DNA of 64,000 bases from Candidatus Kapaibacterium sp. (GTDB lineage Bacteria > Bacteroidota > Ignavibacteria > Kapaibacteriales > UBA4661): assembly GCA_025455065.1 (NCBI GenBank), contig JALONG010000020.1, forward strand, positions 1 to 64,000. Direction: 5' to 3'. This document shows, in pieces, positions 27,369 to 36,109 of this stretch. Each line of letters starts with the position of its first letter. Within the stretch, counting starts at the first letter, position 1. The notes beneath the pieces were generated by a model. The model did not search any database. It was not told the origin of the DNA and saw nothing but the letters and a program-made list of their open reading frames with translations. A program made the position numbers and the translations under genes.

Positions 27369-29066
27369 ATGGCAAATAAACGACTTTTTCAGTCGCTTGT
27401 TGGTGGTCTCTTGCCCCGCAATATACTACCGAAAGCGAACACGAACAACAACGCAGGCGGAAAAGCGTACGCATACTCGCCAAAACACACTTTGGCGCAA
27501 TATGCCGCTACGGGCTGCCTGAATGGGACATTTTACGCAAGCGCGGAAAACCAATTAGACCAAATTTTGGCGCTTTGTAATGCACAAAATGGCTTCATTC
27601 CGACAGAGTTCCTTGCGCAAACGGCGGTCTATGCACGGGAACACGGGTACATGAAGGATGTTCCTGCCTTGCTTGTGGCACTTTTGGCGACACGCCAAGA
27701 AACCGAGTTTCTCAAAGCTGTGTTTCCGCGTGTGATTAACAACGGCAAAATGCTCCGCACCTTTGTTCAAATCATGCGTTCCGGCGTTACGGGACGCAAA
27801 TCATTTGGCACATTGCCGAAAAAATTGATAGAACAGTGGTTCGCAGACCGCACCGATGCTGAGATTTTCACCAATTCGGTTGGCAATAATCCGTCCTTTG
27901 CCGATATTCTCCGCATGGTGCATCCTAAGCCGGAAACCGCATCACGACGCGCTTTGTATGCGTACTTGCTTGGCAAAGATTACAACGAAGCAGATTTACC
28001 CCAAATTGTGCGTGATTACGAAGCCTTCAAAAACGGTGGAACCATGATTACTCCTCATGTTCCGTTCCAAATGCTTACGGCGCTTCCGCTCTCAAAACGT
28101 GATTGGACGGCAATCGCCATGAACGCAAGTTGGCAGACGCTTCGCATGAACATCAACACCTTTGCACGTCATGGCGTGTTGGAGAGCGAAGAGGCTGTGA
28201 AACGCATCGTATCTCGTTTGCAAGACGCTAACGAAGTGCGCAATGCGAAAGCATTTCCGTACCAACTTTTGGCAGCGTACAGCAATATCATAAGTGCGGA
28301 TGATGTAACCGAAAAGATGGCTCACAATGGTCTTTCCAAGCACAATGCGGGGATACAGCACAATGCGGGGAAGCAGCATGATGCGGATAGACAGCATAAT
28401 GCGCTGTTTGAAGCATTGCAACAAATCCAAATCGCACTTGAAAATGCCCTCGAAACCGCAACGGAGAACGTTCCGGCGATAAATGGCAAAGTGTTTATCT
28501 GCGTGGATGTGTCGGGTTCGATGCAATCGCCTGTAACGGGTGTGCGCAAAGGTTCGACAACAAACGTGCGCTGTATTGACGTTGCGGGACTCATTGCATC
28601 GGCTGTACTGCGCGCCAATCCTGATGCGGAAGTTATTCCTTTTGAGCAGCACGTCGTTAAAAAACGCCTCAATGCTCGTGATACCGTCATGACCAACGCA
28701 CAGAAACTTGCCGCAATCAACGGCGGAGGAACAAATTGTAGTGCGGCTTTGAAACATCTCAATGAACGCCATTCTCACGGAGCGCTTGTTCTCTTCGTTT
28801 CCGACAACGAATCGTGGATGGATAAGCAATCCTACCGTTCTTCGGCACTTATGCATGAATGGCAAATTTTCAAAACACGAAATCCCGAAGCGCGGCTTAT
28901 TTGCTTGGATTTGCAACCTAATTCCACTTCGCAAGCCTCAGAGCGCGATGATATTCTGAATATCGGTGGTTTCTCGGACGATGTGTTTTCCGTGATAAGC
29001 GAATTTGCTCACGGAACGCTGAACGAAGACCATTGGGTTGGTGTTATTGAAAATGTTGATTTGTAA
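27369..29066 (+). CDS. rsr: Ro60/TROVE-domain RNA-binding protein
   Basis: The 565-residue protein matches bacterial Ro60 orthologues (Rsr). A TROVE domain of HEAT-like helices spans about residues 20-310, with typical stretches such as AQTAVYAREHGYMKDVP, RVINNGKMLRTFVQIMRSG and GVLESEE. A von Willebrand A domain follows, with the MIDAS motif CVDVSGSMQS and a later GGGTNCSAAL. Ro60 proteins form a ring that holds misfolded RNA ends and Y RNAs, and in bacteria work with exonucleases and RNA-repair enzymes. The linker before the vWA domain contains an 18-base tandem repeat (28337-28405) giving QHNAGK-like units. The start follows AGGAGGAG. No RtcB is adjacent, but a structured RNA candidate lies directly downstream. 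Confidence 0.9.
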   Translation: MANKRLFQSLVGGLLPRNILPKANTNNNAGGKAYAYSPKHTLAQYAATGCLNGTFYASAENQLDQILALCNAQNGFIPTEFLAQTAVYAREHGYMKDVPALLVALLATRQETEFLKAVFPRVINNGKMLRTFVQIMRSGVTGRKSFGTLPKKLIEQWFADRTDAEIFTNSVGNNPSFADILRMVHPKPETASRRALYAYLLGKDYNEADLPQIVRDYEAFKNGGTMITPHVPFQMLTALPLSKRDWTAIAMNASWQTLRMNINTFARHGVLESEEAVKRIVSRLQDANEVRNAKAFPYQLLAAYSNIISADDVTEKMAHNGLSKHNAGIQHNAGKQHDADRQHNALFEALQQIQIALENALETATENVPAINGKVFICVDVSGSMQSPVTGVRKGSTTNVRCIDVAGLIASAVLRANPDAEVIPFEQHVVKKRLNARDTVMTNAQKLAAINGGGTNCSAALKHLNERHSHGALVLFVSDNESWMDKQSYRSSALMHEWQIFKTRNPEARLICLDLQPNSTSQASERDDILNIGGFSDDVFSVISEFAHGTLNEDHWVGVIENVDL

Positions 29067-29147
29067 CCTGTTGATTTGCGAACTGTTGCCTCGAATGCCT
29101 TGCGGAACTACATTGGAATTGTACACGTTTCGCACATTTTCTCGTCG

Positions 29148-29301
29148 AGGTTTTTTATCTCTTCTATGCGCTTTAGTGTTTCTGAAAAAGCGCACAAAAC
29201 CTTACTGCTCTCATATTTCAATGTGCGGCGAATGTCGGTGGAACTACATTCCCTTATCTGGACCCAATGTTTCATCATTCCTCGTCGCCGCACGTTTTTT
29301 T
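29148..29301 (+). ncRNA. Structured RNA candidate downstream of the Ro gene
   Basis: Two nested stems, AGGTTTT (29148) with AAAACCT (29196) and TGCGCTTT (29167) with AAAGCGCA (29187), are followed by a third element. In that element GTGCGGCGA (29223-29231) pairs with TCGCCGCAC (29285-29293), with an alternative inner stem GAATG/CATTC and a bulge. A run of seven T follows at 29295-29301. A terminal stem with bulges and a U-run end, next to a Ro gene, fits a Y-like RNA. Homology to known Y RNAs was not seen. Confidence 0.35.
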
Positions 29302-29480
29302 ATGGTTCAAAAGATTCTTCCGAAGTCATCCATTTTCAAGCACAACATACCGCAAGCATATGCAACAATGCGGTTTCTGCGGGTTAAACAACAACGTCGC
29401 TTGTGATGAAAAAGAGGCGCATCACTTCCCCAAACAGCGATGCAGACATGACAAGCCCCGCAGGAATTGCACTACATCAA

Positions 29481-29514
29481 AAAGCGCATCATTTCTCAAC
29501 AGATGGTGCGCTTT
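29481..29514. other. Strong hairpin between rsr and the MITE
   Basis: AAAGCGCATCAT pairs with ATGGTGCGCTTT (12 bp, one G-T pair) around a 10-base loop. On the minus strand it is followed by five T. It may act as a terminator or as part of the repeat-rich gap. Confidence 0.5.
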
Positions 29515-29524
29515 CATTCTTGTA

Positions 29525-29635
29525 GGACTTTCGCAAAGTGTATTTTTTAGGGCAAGGAGGCTTGAACAATTGTTGCTCAGTCTTTTAATTTAACAAGGAT
29601 TTTGAACCCCTTGCCTGTCAAATTTGCGAAAGTCC
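29525..29635. mobile_element. 111-bp MITE with 13-bp terminal inverted repeats
   Basis: The termini GGACTTTCGCAAA (29525-29537) and TTTGCGAAAGTCC (29623-29635) are perfect 13-bp inverted repeats. A second complementary pair lies inside (GGCAAGG and CCTTGCC). TA flanks both ends (29523 and 29636), as expected for a TA target duplication, although TA could also belong to the repeat. There is no transposase. Confidence 0.75.
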
Positions 29636-29673
29636 TATCGTATAAAAAGTTTTTAGGGGATTCTCAAAATTCA

Positions 29674-29681
29674 TATATTTG
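29674..29681 (+). promoter_or_regulatory. Bacteroidota-type -7 promoter element of the DUF1800 gene
   Basis: TATATTTG matches TAnnTTTG exactly and lies 47 bases before the start codon; GGAG (29716-29719) follows at a proper distance from the ATG. The -33 element is not clear. Confidence 0.5.
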
Positions 29682-29728
29682 TATCCGAAAATTAACATTT
29701 TATTCAGTTTATTCTGGAGATAAGCTTT

Positions 29729-31315
29729 ATGTCATTAATGGACGCTTTCACCGGAACATTAGATGAAAGCCGTGTCAAGCACTTGCTTCGCCGTGCAACC
29801 TTCTCCCCAACTAAGGATAATATCAGGACATGGGTAAACCGTTCAGCCACAAATGCAGTAACAACACTGTTAGAGGACGTACCGCTCCCTTCCGCACCCA
29901 GACTCAGTACAGGTGAAACTTGGCACGACAAACCCTATAACCATGAGCAGGACGCGAATTACAATGAGCAGTTAAAATCGTGGTGGACAGGGCAAATGTT
30001 TAATAGCGGGACATCTGTACGCGAAAAAATGACGCTCTTTTGGCATAATCTCCTTGTTTCCTCCTATCCCGCCGTACAGGATGCCCGCTATCTTTACCGG
30101 CAAAATCAACTTTTACGACGCTTTGCGCTTGGGAATGTACGCCAACTTTTGAAGGAAATCACCATAGATCCCGCAATGCTACGGTATTTGAATGGCAACA
30201 CCAACATCAAAACACAAATCAACGAAAATTACGGACGTGAATTGCAAGAACTCTTCACCATCGGCAAGGGTCCCGAAATATCTGCTGGCAATTACACCAA
30301 TTATACAGAGCAGGATGTTCGCGCTGCCGCACGTGTCCTGACGGGTTGGACGGACGATGTGACTTCGGTTTCATCACGGTTTGTAGAGGAAAATCACGTT
30401 ACAGAAGACAAGCAATTTTCTGCGGCATACCAAAACACTGTTATTCGTGGTCGTATTGGTGCTGAAGGAGCGCGTGAAACGGATGAACTTCTCGACATGA
30501 TTTTTCAGCAAACCGAAACAGCTAGGTTTTTCTGTCGCAAGCTCTATACTTGGTTTGTCGGAACAGAAATTGACAGCACTATCGAACAACAAGTTATTAC
30601 TGAACTTGCAAATACGCTTCGTGCAAGTAATTGGGAAATTAAGCCTGTGTTAGAAATGCTTTTCCGCAGCCAACATTTTTTCGATATGAATAACGCGGGC
30701 GGCATGGTAAAAAGCCCGATAGACCTTGTTATCAGCACGCTCAATTATTTCCGAAAGTATATCACACCCACTATTCCAACACTTGTGGAAGATGCTGTGG
30801 GATACTACAACGTAATGAAATACCTCTGGCAAGCCGCAGATGCTCAAGAAATGGGCATTTTGAATCACCCCAACGTTGCCGGTTGGAAAGCCTATTATCA
30901 AATACCACTGTATGATAAGCTTTGGATGAACACAGCAACATTAGCTTCTCGCAATGATTTTACCGACAAAATTGTTAATGGCTTTGCTGTAAACACAGCG
31001 CAAGGAATAACGCGATTTGCCATTGATTCGATTACTTTTACAAAAGATGTTTGCCAAAGCCCTTCTAATGGAGACGATCTGGTGGACAAGATTTCACAAG
31101 ATGTTGTCGGAGTGCCGCTTACTTCGTCACAAAAACTTTATTTGATGGATGAAGTGCTTGCCCCAGGATTTTTCAATGCGCGAGGCGCTTGGGATATGAA
31201 TTGGGGATTTTACAGCATTGATCCGACGAATCAAGCGAAACGTCAAGCAGTGCAATCACGCATTGACAATGTGATAAAATTTGTTCTCCAAATGCCGGAA
31301 TCACATTTGATTTGA
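29729..31315 (+). CDS. DUF1800 family protein
   Basis: The 528-residue protein matches DUF1800. It starts with LDESRVKHLLRRATFSPT and has EKMTLFWHNLLVSSYPA, a tract around GRELQELFTIG, DVRAAARVLTGWT and AGWKAYYQIP near the C-terminus. In Bacteroidota, Planctomycetes and others these proteins are found next to DUF1501 genes, as here, and the pair is thought to act in the cell envelope. No signal peptide is seen, so its export may depend on its Tat-exported partner; this is inference. The start follows GGAG at 9 bases. The gene is 121 bases upstream of the DUF1501 gene. Confidence 0.9.
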   Translation: MSLMDAFTGTLDESRVKHLLRRATFSPTKDNIRTWVNRSATNAVTTLLEDVPLPSAPRLSTGETWHDKPYNHEQDANYNEQLKSWWTGQMFNSGTSVREKMTLFWHNLLVSSYPAVQDARYLYRQNQLLRRFALGNVRQLLKEITIDPAMLRYLNGNTNIKTQINENYGRELQELFTIGKGPEISAGNYTNYTEQDVRAAARVLTGWTDDVTSVSSRFVEENHVTEDKQFSAAYQNTVIRGRIGAEGARETDELLDMIFQQTETARFFCRKLYTWFVGTEIDSTIEQQVITELANTLRASNWEIKPVLEMLFRSQHFFDMNNAGGMVKSPIDLVISTLNYFRKYITPTIPTLVEDAVGYYNVMKYLWQAADAQEMGILNHPNVAGWKAYYQIPLYDKLWMNTATLASRNDFTDKIVNGFAVNTAQGITRFAIDSITFTKDVCQSPSNGDDLVDKISQDVVGVPLTSSQKLYLMDEVLAPGFFNARGAWDMNWGFYSIDPTNQAKRQAVQSRIDNVIKFVLQMPESHLI

Positions 31316-31436
31316 TGTTTTACTATAATGCTCCTCCCCGATTTGCATTCTTCATAAATGGCTCATCAAAAACCAGACTTCAATTCATCCGCAGGGCTAC
31401 AAACTACGGTTCTTCCAATTTCCTTTTCATTATCAT

Positions 31437-33029
31437 ATGAAACGCAGAGATTTTCTCGCAGGCTTAGGTTCAAGTGCTCTTGCGCTCCCGCTTATTTTGG
31501 ACGGGTTCACAACACAGGCATTCGCGGACGATTCTCCTTCACTGAAAAAAGTTGCAGAACTTGCCTCTGCACAAGACCGTATCTTAGTTCTCATTCAACT
31601 AAGCGGCGGAAACGACGGTATCAACACGCTTATTCCCCTAGACCAACTTTCCACATACTACAACATCCGCAGGTCAGTAGCAATCCCGGAAAATCGGATT
31701 ACGCGCCTCACGAGCGCCATCGGCTTACATCCGAGTTTTGTTGCAGCAAAATCGCTTTTCGATGAAGGAAAACTTGCCATTATCAATGGCGTTTCGTACC
31801 CGAATGTGAATCAATCGCATTTCCGCTCGACCGATATTTGGTTTACTGCTTCCGACCCTGAACAATACTTGTCTTCAGGTTGGTTAGGGCGCTTTGTTAA
31901 TTACGAAGCGCCGACATTTCCTGTGGGCTATCCCAACGACAGAACACCAGACCCGCTTGCAATCGAAATTGGCGGAGCAATGTCACTTACTTTGCAAGGA
32001 AATACCAATGCTATGGGCATGACGATTCGGGATTTATCTGCGTTTGAGCAACTTGTAAACGGTCAAAATGCGACTGGTGGCAGCGTTGCTCAACGCACAG
32101 GCAAAGCCGGTAATCGTCTTGATTTTATCCGCGATGTGCAAGCACAGTCGCAAAAATACTCGTTACGCATCAAGACAATCGCTGAGAGAGGGCGCAATCA
32201 GGCTCAGTATCCTGACAAAGGCAGAAACATCCTTGCCGACCAACTCCGTATTGTGGCTCGCCTCATTTCAGGCGGCTTACAGACAAGAGTGTATGTCGTA
32301 AATTTGGGCGGCTTCGATACACATTGGTCTCAAACTGAGGTGAATGATACAACAACAGGTATTCATGCGGGTTTGCTGTCCAATTTAGCGGAAGGAATGA
32401 GAGTGTTTCAACAGGATTTGAAATTGCTTGGTGTAGAAAACAAAGTGCTTGGAATGACGATTTCCGAGTTTGGTCGCCGCCCCGCTACCACCAGCAACGG
32501 CACTGACCATGGTACTGCGGGACCTGTTTTCCTTTTCGGAGCGCCCGTGCGCGGTGGAGTGATTGGCATCAATCCGAGTTTAACAGACTTGCTTCCGGAC
32601 GGCAATCTCAAAATGCAGTATGATTTCCGGCAGGTTTATGCGTCTGTACTGTCACAATGGTTTCAAGCCGATGCGACACATCTCAATACCGTTTTGATGA
32701 AACCATTCAGTACGCTCAATCTACTCACGACAACATCCGTCCGCGAAGAGCAGATGCTAACAGCTACAACGCAAATGACTATAAGCAATTACCCCAATCC
32801 ATGCACAGACCAAACAACAATAGAATACGTTTTGCCCCGAAGCAGCAATGTTCACTTGATGCTCTTGGATAGTCGCGGTCATATTCTCACAATGATTTTT
32901 AGCGGTTTCCAGCCACAAGGCGCTCAAAGCATCCGTGTTGAGGCTGCCAACCTTGCTTCCGGTGTATATTTCTATACCTTACGCACGGAGTATGGTATGA
33001 TTTCGGGGCAGATGAATGTTGTTCGGTAA
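31437..33029 (+). CDS. DUF1501 protein with Tat signal and T9SS sorting domain
   Basis: The 530-residue protein begins with a twin-arginine signal (MKRRDFLAGLGSS, cleavage after about TQAFA). It has the alkaline-phosphatase-like DUF1501 domain: LIQLSGGNDGINTLIP, the TEFGRR-like stretch TISEFGRRPATTSN and TDHGTAGPVFLFG, which hold the likely metal ligands. Residues 445-530 form a type A T9SS sorting domain (SNYPNPCTDQTTIEY, LASGVYFYTL). Thus it folds before export, is sent to the periplasm by Tat and then to the surface by the type IX system. It is the second gene of the DUF1800-DUF1501 pair. Confidence 0.9.
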   Translation: MKRRDFLAGLGSSALALPLILDGFTTQAFADDSPSLKKVAELASAQDRILVLIQLSGGNDGINTLIPLDQLSTYYNIRRSVAIPENRITRLTSAIGLHPSFVAAKSLFDEGKLAIINGVSYPNVNQSHFRSTDIWFTASDPEQYLSSGWLGRFVNYEAPTFPVGYPNDRTPDPLAIEIGGAMSLTLQGNTNAMGMTIRDLSAFEQLVNGQNATGGSVAQRTGKAGNRLDFIRDVQAQSQKYSLRIKTIAERGRNQAQYPDKGRNILADQLRIVARLISGGLQTRVYVVNLGGFDTHWSQTEVNDTTTGIHAGLLSNLAEGMRVFQQDLKLLGVENKVLGMTISEFGRRPATTSNGTDHGTAGPVFLFGAPVRGGVIGINPSLTDLLPDGNLKMQYDFRQVYASVLSQWFQADATHLNTVLMKPFSTLNLLTTTSVREEQMLTATTQMTISNYPNPCTDQTTIEYVLPRSSNVHLMLLDSRGHILTMIFSGFQPQGAQSIRVEAANLASGVYFYTLRTEYGMISGQMNVVR

Positions 33030-33053
33030 TCAGTGCTTTACCAAACTGCTCTA

Positions 33054-35621
33054 TTATTGCCACTCCACCGAAATACGAATGTTGCTGTTGCGCCCCTTGT
33101 CATCACTGCATGAAATCTTGTTTTGACCACGTTCCGGCGTAAAAAAAACCCGCTCTTCAGGCTGAGCAGAACGCAAAAATTTGTCATTGATAAACCAATA
33201 GACCGTGCGAACATCATTCGCAATATGGCAGGTGAGCATAAGTTCCGATGCGGCTTTCCCGCTTTTTGCCCGTTCCACGAGGTATTCTTTCCCATCGGTG
33301 AGCGAAGTAATACTGGGCGCAAAGCCGCTTTGACGCGCACGACTGCAAGCGGGATTATGGTCGGGAATACGCTCAAAGGCACGGTTTTCTGCGGTGTAGA
33401 GCGCCAAAATTTCCGGCGGTAGATTAGGATACATTTTGCGTTTGTAGCCCGTGGGCGGCATACAATCAGGGCAGAACGACATTCGCTCATCGGCAGAAAC
33501 AACAACTTCTTTCCGATGTTCACATCGTGCATTGGAAGAAATTCGCGGCAAATAATAGTCCGACACTTGATTTTCACAGGTTTCCTGCGGCAACAAGCCG
33601 CTATCCGAACACACCAAACGGAAATCCAATTCCGGCGGCGGCTGAAACCAATCATTGGGCGAGTTGTAGTCAATCGCATTAAAAATATCGAACAAAAGCG
33701 GCGTTGCAATATCCGCCCCGACAAGTTCCGGCACACCCTGACCGGAAAAATTCCCCACCCACACCGCCACTGTGTAACGCTTGTTGTAGCCGATACTCCA
33801 CGCATCGCGCCGCCCGTAGGACGTGCCGGTTTTCCACGCCACTTTCGGCAAACGCTGTGCAGACGAAAAATTTCGCGGCACATCGGGGCGTGTTAATTGC
33901 GTCAAAATTTCTCCCAACATAAACGCCGCCGAAGCAGAAACAATGCGGGTTTTCGGTTGGTTGCTTGGTGGATTGGTTGCTTGGTTACTTGGTTGATTGG
34001 TTACTTGGTTACTTGGTTGATTGGTTACTTGGTCATTGGTTACTTGGGTGCTAGATATTTCGCCCTTATCCCTCCTCATTTGAAGCGGCTTCCAATCCCC
34101 GTAGTTCGCAAATGCGCTGTACAGCGCTGCCATTTCTTCCAAGCGCACACCGCAGCCGCCCAGCACAACCGACAAACCTAGTTTTTTGCCGTCTGAGCGA
34201 ATTTGCTCAAAACCCGCATTGGAAAGCGTTTCGACAAACCTTGCCACGCCAAGTTGCCGAACAAGTTTCACCGCAGGAATGTTTAACGAGTTGATGAGCG
34301 CTTTTTCGGCAGAAATGAAGCCTCGGTATTGGCGGTCAAAATTCTCCGGCGTGTAGCCGTCAAAATTGCTTGGAACGTCCGTCAGCACAGACTTTGGCGT
34401 GATAAAACCTTTGTCCATCGCCAGAGCATAGACAAGCGGTTTTAAGGCACTACCCGGCGATCGTACAGCCCGCACACCATCTACCTCGCCGGAAGCCGCT
34501 TTGTCGTTGTAATTCGGCGACCCCAAATACGCCTCCACTTCGCGTGAATGGTTATTCACCACCAAAACCGCAGCATTACTGATGCCGTAGAGTTTCAAGC
34601 GCCGAATAACGTTCTCCGTCAGCGTTTGAATGCTTTGCTGCTTGCGCACATCCAACGTGGTGGTAATTGTTGATTCCGTCGGAAATAGCCGTTTCATGCG
34701 GTATGCGAAGTGCGGGGCAAGTTTTGAGGGCGCTTGACGGCGTTCAATCGCTGTCGGCTCTCGCAAAGCATCATCCACAAGAGCGCCACCGAACACGCTT
34801 TCACGACGAAACCGCTCCAGCCATTTATCGCGCTCACGGCGAATGGCGTTGTTGTTTTCGTCAAGTTTTAGCGTCGTCGGGCGATTGGGAATGATTGCAA
34901 GTGTTGTTGCTTGGGCAAGGCTGAGTTTTTCGGGCAATGTGCCAAAATACAGCAATGAAGCGGCTTTCACGCCTTCGATATTTCCGCCATACGGTGCAAG
35001 ATTGAGGTAGAGTTGGAGAATTTCACTTTTTGAATGAGTAAGTTCGAGTTGAAAAGCACGAAAAATCTCAATGAGTTTATTGAGGATTGAGCGTTCACGC
35101 GGCTTGGAGCGTTGTTGATGCTGAGAACGTTGATTTTCCAGCATCCGCGCCACTTGCATCGTGAGCGTCGAAGCGCCTGATGTGGTGCGCCCCGCAAGCA
35201 TATTATTCCCCGCAGCCCGCAGAATAGCGAAAGGATTTACGCCAAAATGCCAATAAAACCACTTATCTTCTTTGGCAATAAGGGCAGTGCGAAGCGTCGG
35301 CGAAATCTCTTCCAACTCTGTTTTCATGCGCCATTTGTCGTCATCGGCAAGAAAAGCATGAATAACAGTTCCGTCACGGGCAGTGACAATCGGCGCAAAC
35401 GGAATTTCGGTGTGAAGGGGAAATATCATCGAACCCAATGCCATGAACACAAGGAATGACGCGGCAATCAGCACTCCATAGCTTGTGGCAGGAAATCGGA
35501 CGGAAGATTTTACAAACAACACACGAACATTCTGCAACACCGCATACAATCTTGTCGCAGATGCGGTCAGCATTTTTTTTACTGCAAATGAGAACTGCTG
35601 CCAAAAGTATTGCACATTCAC
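33054..35621 (-). CDS. pbpC: Penicillin-binding protein 1C
   Basis: The 855-residue protein has a membrane anchor (about residues 50-70) and a GT51 glycosyltransferase domain (EDKWFYWHFGVNP, ASTLTMQVARMLEN). The transpeptidase has SPGSALKP (active-site Ser), SLN and KTGTS, and a C-terminal BiPBP_C domain follows. The order and the C-terminal domain mark the PBP1C type, a periplasmic peptidoglycan synthase. An odd insert of about 35 residues between SLN and KTG is made of TNQPSNQ-like repeats and is encoded by the same phrase repeat seen between genes at 26344. The start overlaps the stop of the small membrane-protein gene by four bases (ATGA). Confidence 0.93.
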   Translation of the reverse strand: MNVQYFWQQFSFAVKKMLTASATRLYAVLQNVRVLFVKSSVRFPATSYGVLIAASFLVFMALGSMIFPLHTEIPFAPIVTARDGTVIHAFLADDDKWRMKTELEEISPTLRTALIAKEDKWFYWHFGVNPFAILRAAGNNMLAGRTTSGASTLTMQVARMLENQRSQHQQRSKPRERSILNKLIEIFRAFQLELTHSKSEILQLYLNLAPYGGNIEGVKAASLLYFGTLPEKLSLAQATTLAIIPNRPTTLKLDENNNAIRRERDKWLERFRRESVFGGALVDDALREPTAIERRQAPSKLAPHFAYRMKRLFPTESTITTTLDVRKQQSIQTLTENVIRRLKLYGISNAAVLVVNNHSREVEAYLGSPNYNDKAASGEVDGVRAVRSPGSALKPLVYALAMDKGFITPKSVLTDVPSNFDGYTPENFDRQYRGFISAEKALINSLNIPAVKLVRQLGVARFVETLSNAGFEQIRSDGKKLGLSVVLGGCGVRLEEMAALYSAFANYGDWKPLQMRRDKGEISSTQVTNDQVTNQPSNQVTNQPSNQATNPPSNQPKTRIVSASAAFMLGEILTQLTRPDVPRNFSSAQRLPKVAWKTGTSYGRRDAWSIGYNKRYTVAVWVGNFSGQGVPELVGADIATPLLFDIFNAIDYNSPNDWFQPPPELDFRLVCSDSGLLPQETCENQVSDYYLPRISSNARCEHRKEVVVSADERMSFCPDCMPPTGYKRKMYPNLPPEILALYTAENRAFERIPDHNPACSRARQSGFAPSITSLTDGKEYLVERAKSGKAASELMLTCHIANDVRTVYWFINDKFLRSAQPEERVFFTPERGQNKISCSDDKGRNSNIRISVEWQ
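33955..34048. repeat. In-frame phrase repeat inside pbpC
   Basis: Copies of TTGGTTACTTGG and TTGGTTGATTGG follow each other with 7- to 21-base periods and are read on the minus strand as TNQ/PSNQ units. The words match the intergenic repeat at 26344-26380. Confidence 0.85.
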
Positions 35622-36109
35622 TCCGGCACAGCAACAAATTCTTCCACTTCGAGCAGTTCATACACACCGCCTGCAAACGCACCAAACATCAGGTGTGCAA
35701 AGGCAACGGATACACTTTTGATGATGACAAATTGTGGTAACCAAGCCGTGAGCGCGTAAAAATTGATGCCGTACAGCACCAAGCCGAAGAGCGCTCCACC
35801 GCCGATGCCCACAAGCAAGCCCCAACGGTGCAGCACGTAGGCAATCAAACACGCAAACCCCAGCGACAACGGTAAATGCACCAAAATCGCCGCACCCCAG
35901 ACTTTTACGCCATCGCCCGCCGTTGGTGTGAGAATATCCGCGCCCAAAAGCGCCGAAGCCAACAAACGCGGCATAAGCCACGCACTGCCGACTTCCGAAT
36001 ATGTCAGCCACATCGTGAGCAGTAAAAATACTGTTCCGCTTACAGCTCCTGCAATCAAGGCTGCACGCCAATCTACGACTTGTTTCAAGCGGGTTTTGAG
36101 TGTGGGCAT
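35618..36109 (-). CDS. Small membrane protein, four TM segments
   Basis: I prefer the Met at 36109 (163 residues), since the 30 residues that would precede it are Cys- and Thr-rich and unlike a coding start. Hydrophobic helices lie at about 20-40, 78-100, 105-130 and 135-155. The protein has no charged motif I can name and looks like a DUF1440/YagU-type or other small integral membrane protein, without certainty. Its stop overlaps the start of pbpC (ATGA), so both are translated from one message. A link to the cell envelope is therefore possible. Confidence 0.65.
   Translation of the reverse strand: MPTLKTRLKQVVDWRAALIAGAVSGTVFLLLTMWLTYSEVGSAWLMPRLLASALLGADILTPTAGDGVKVWGAAILVHLPLSLGFACLIAYVLHRWGLLVGIGGGALFGLVLYGINFYALTAWLPQFVIIKSVSVAFAHLMFGAFAGGVYELLEVEEFVAVPE

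Larger units (their letters stand above)
29067..29728. other. Intergenic region of 662 bases after the Ro gene
   Basis: No protein gene is convincing here. It contains the structured RNA candidate (29148-29301), a direct repeat of GGAACTACATT (29104 and 29240), the hairpin at 29481, a MITE (29525-29635) and the promoter of the DUF1800 gene. Confidence 0.55.

Noticed and set aside
28337-28405. Possible CRISPR-like repeat array
   Set aside because: Units are 18 bases without unique spacers and lie inside the rsr reading frame; no cas genes are present.
29479-29516. Hairpin after rsr as its rho-independent terminator
   Set aside because: On the plus strand no T-run follows the stem; the T-run is on the other strand, so I list it only as a hairpin.
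33038-33883. Long open frame on the minus strand overlapping pbpC
   Set aside because: It lies out of frame within the pbpC coding sequence, has the Arg/Cys-rich look of a shadow frame, and pbpC shows all family motifs through this stretch.
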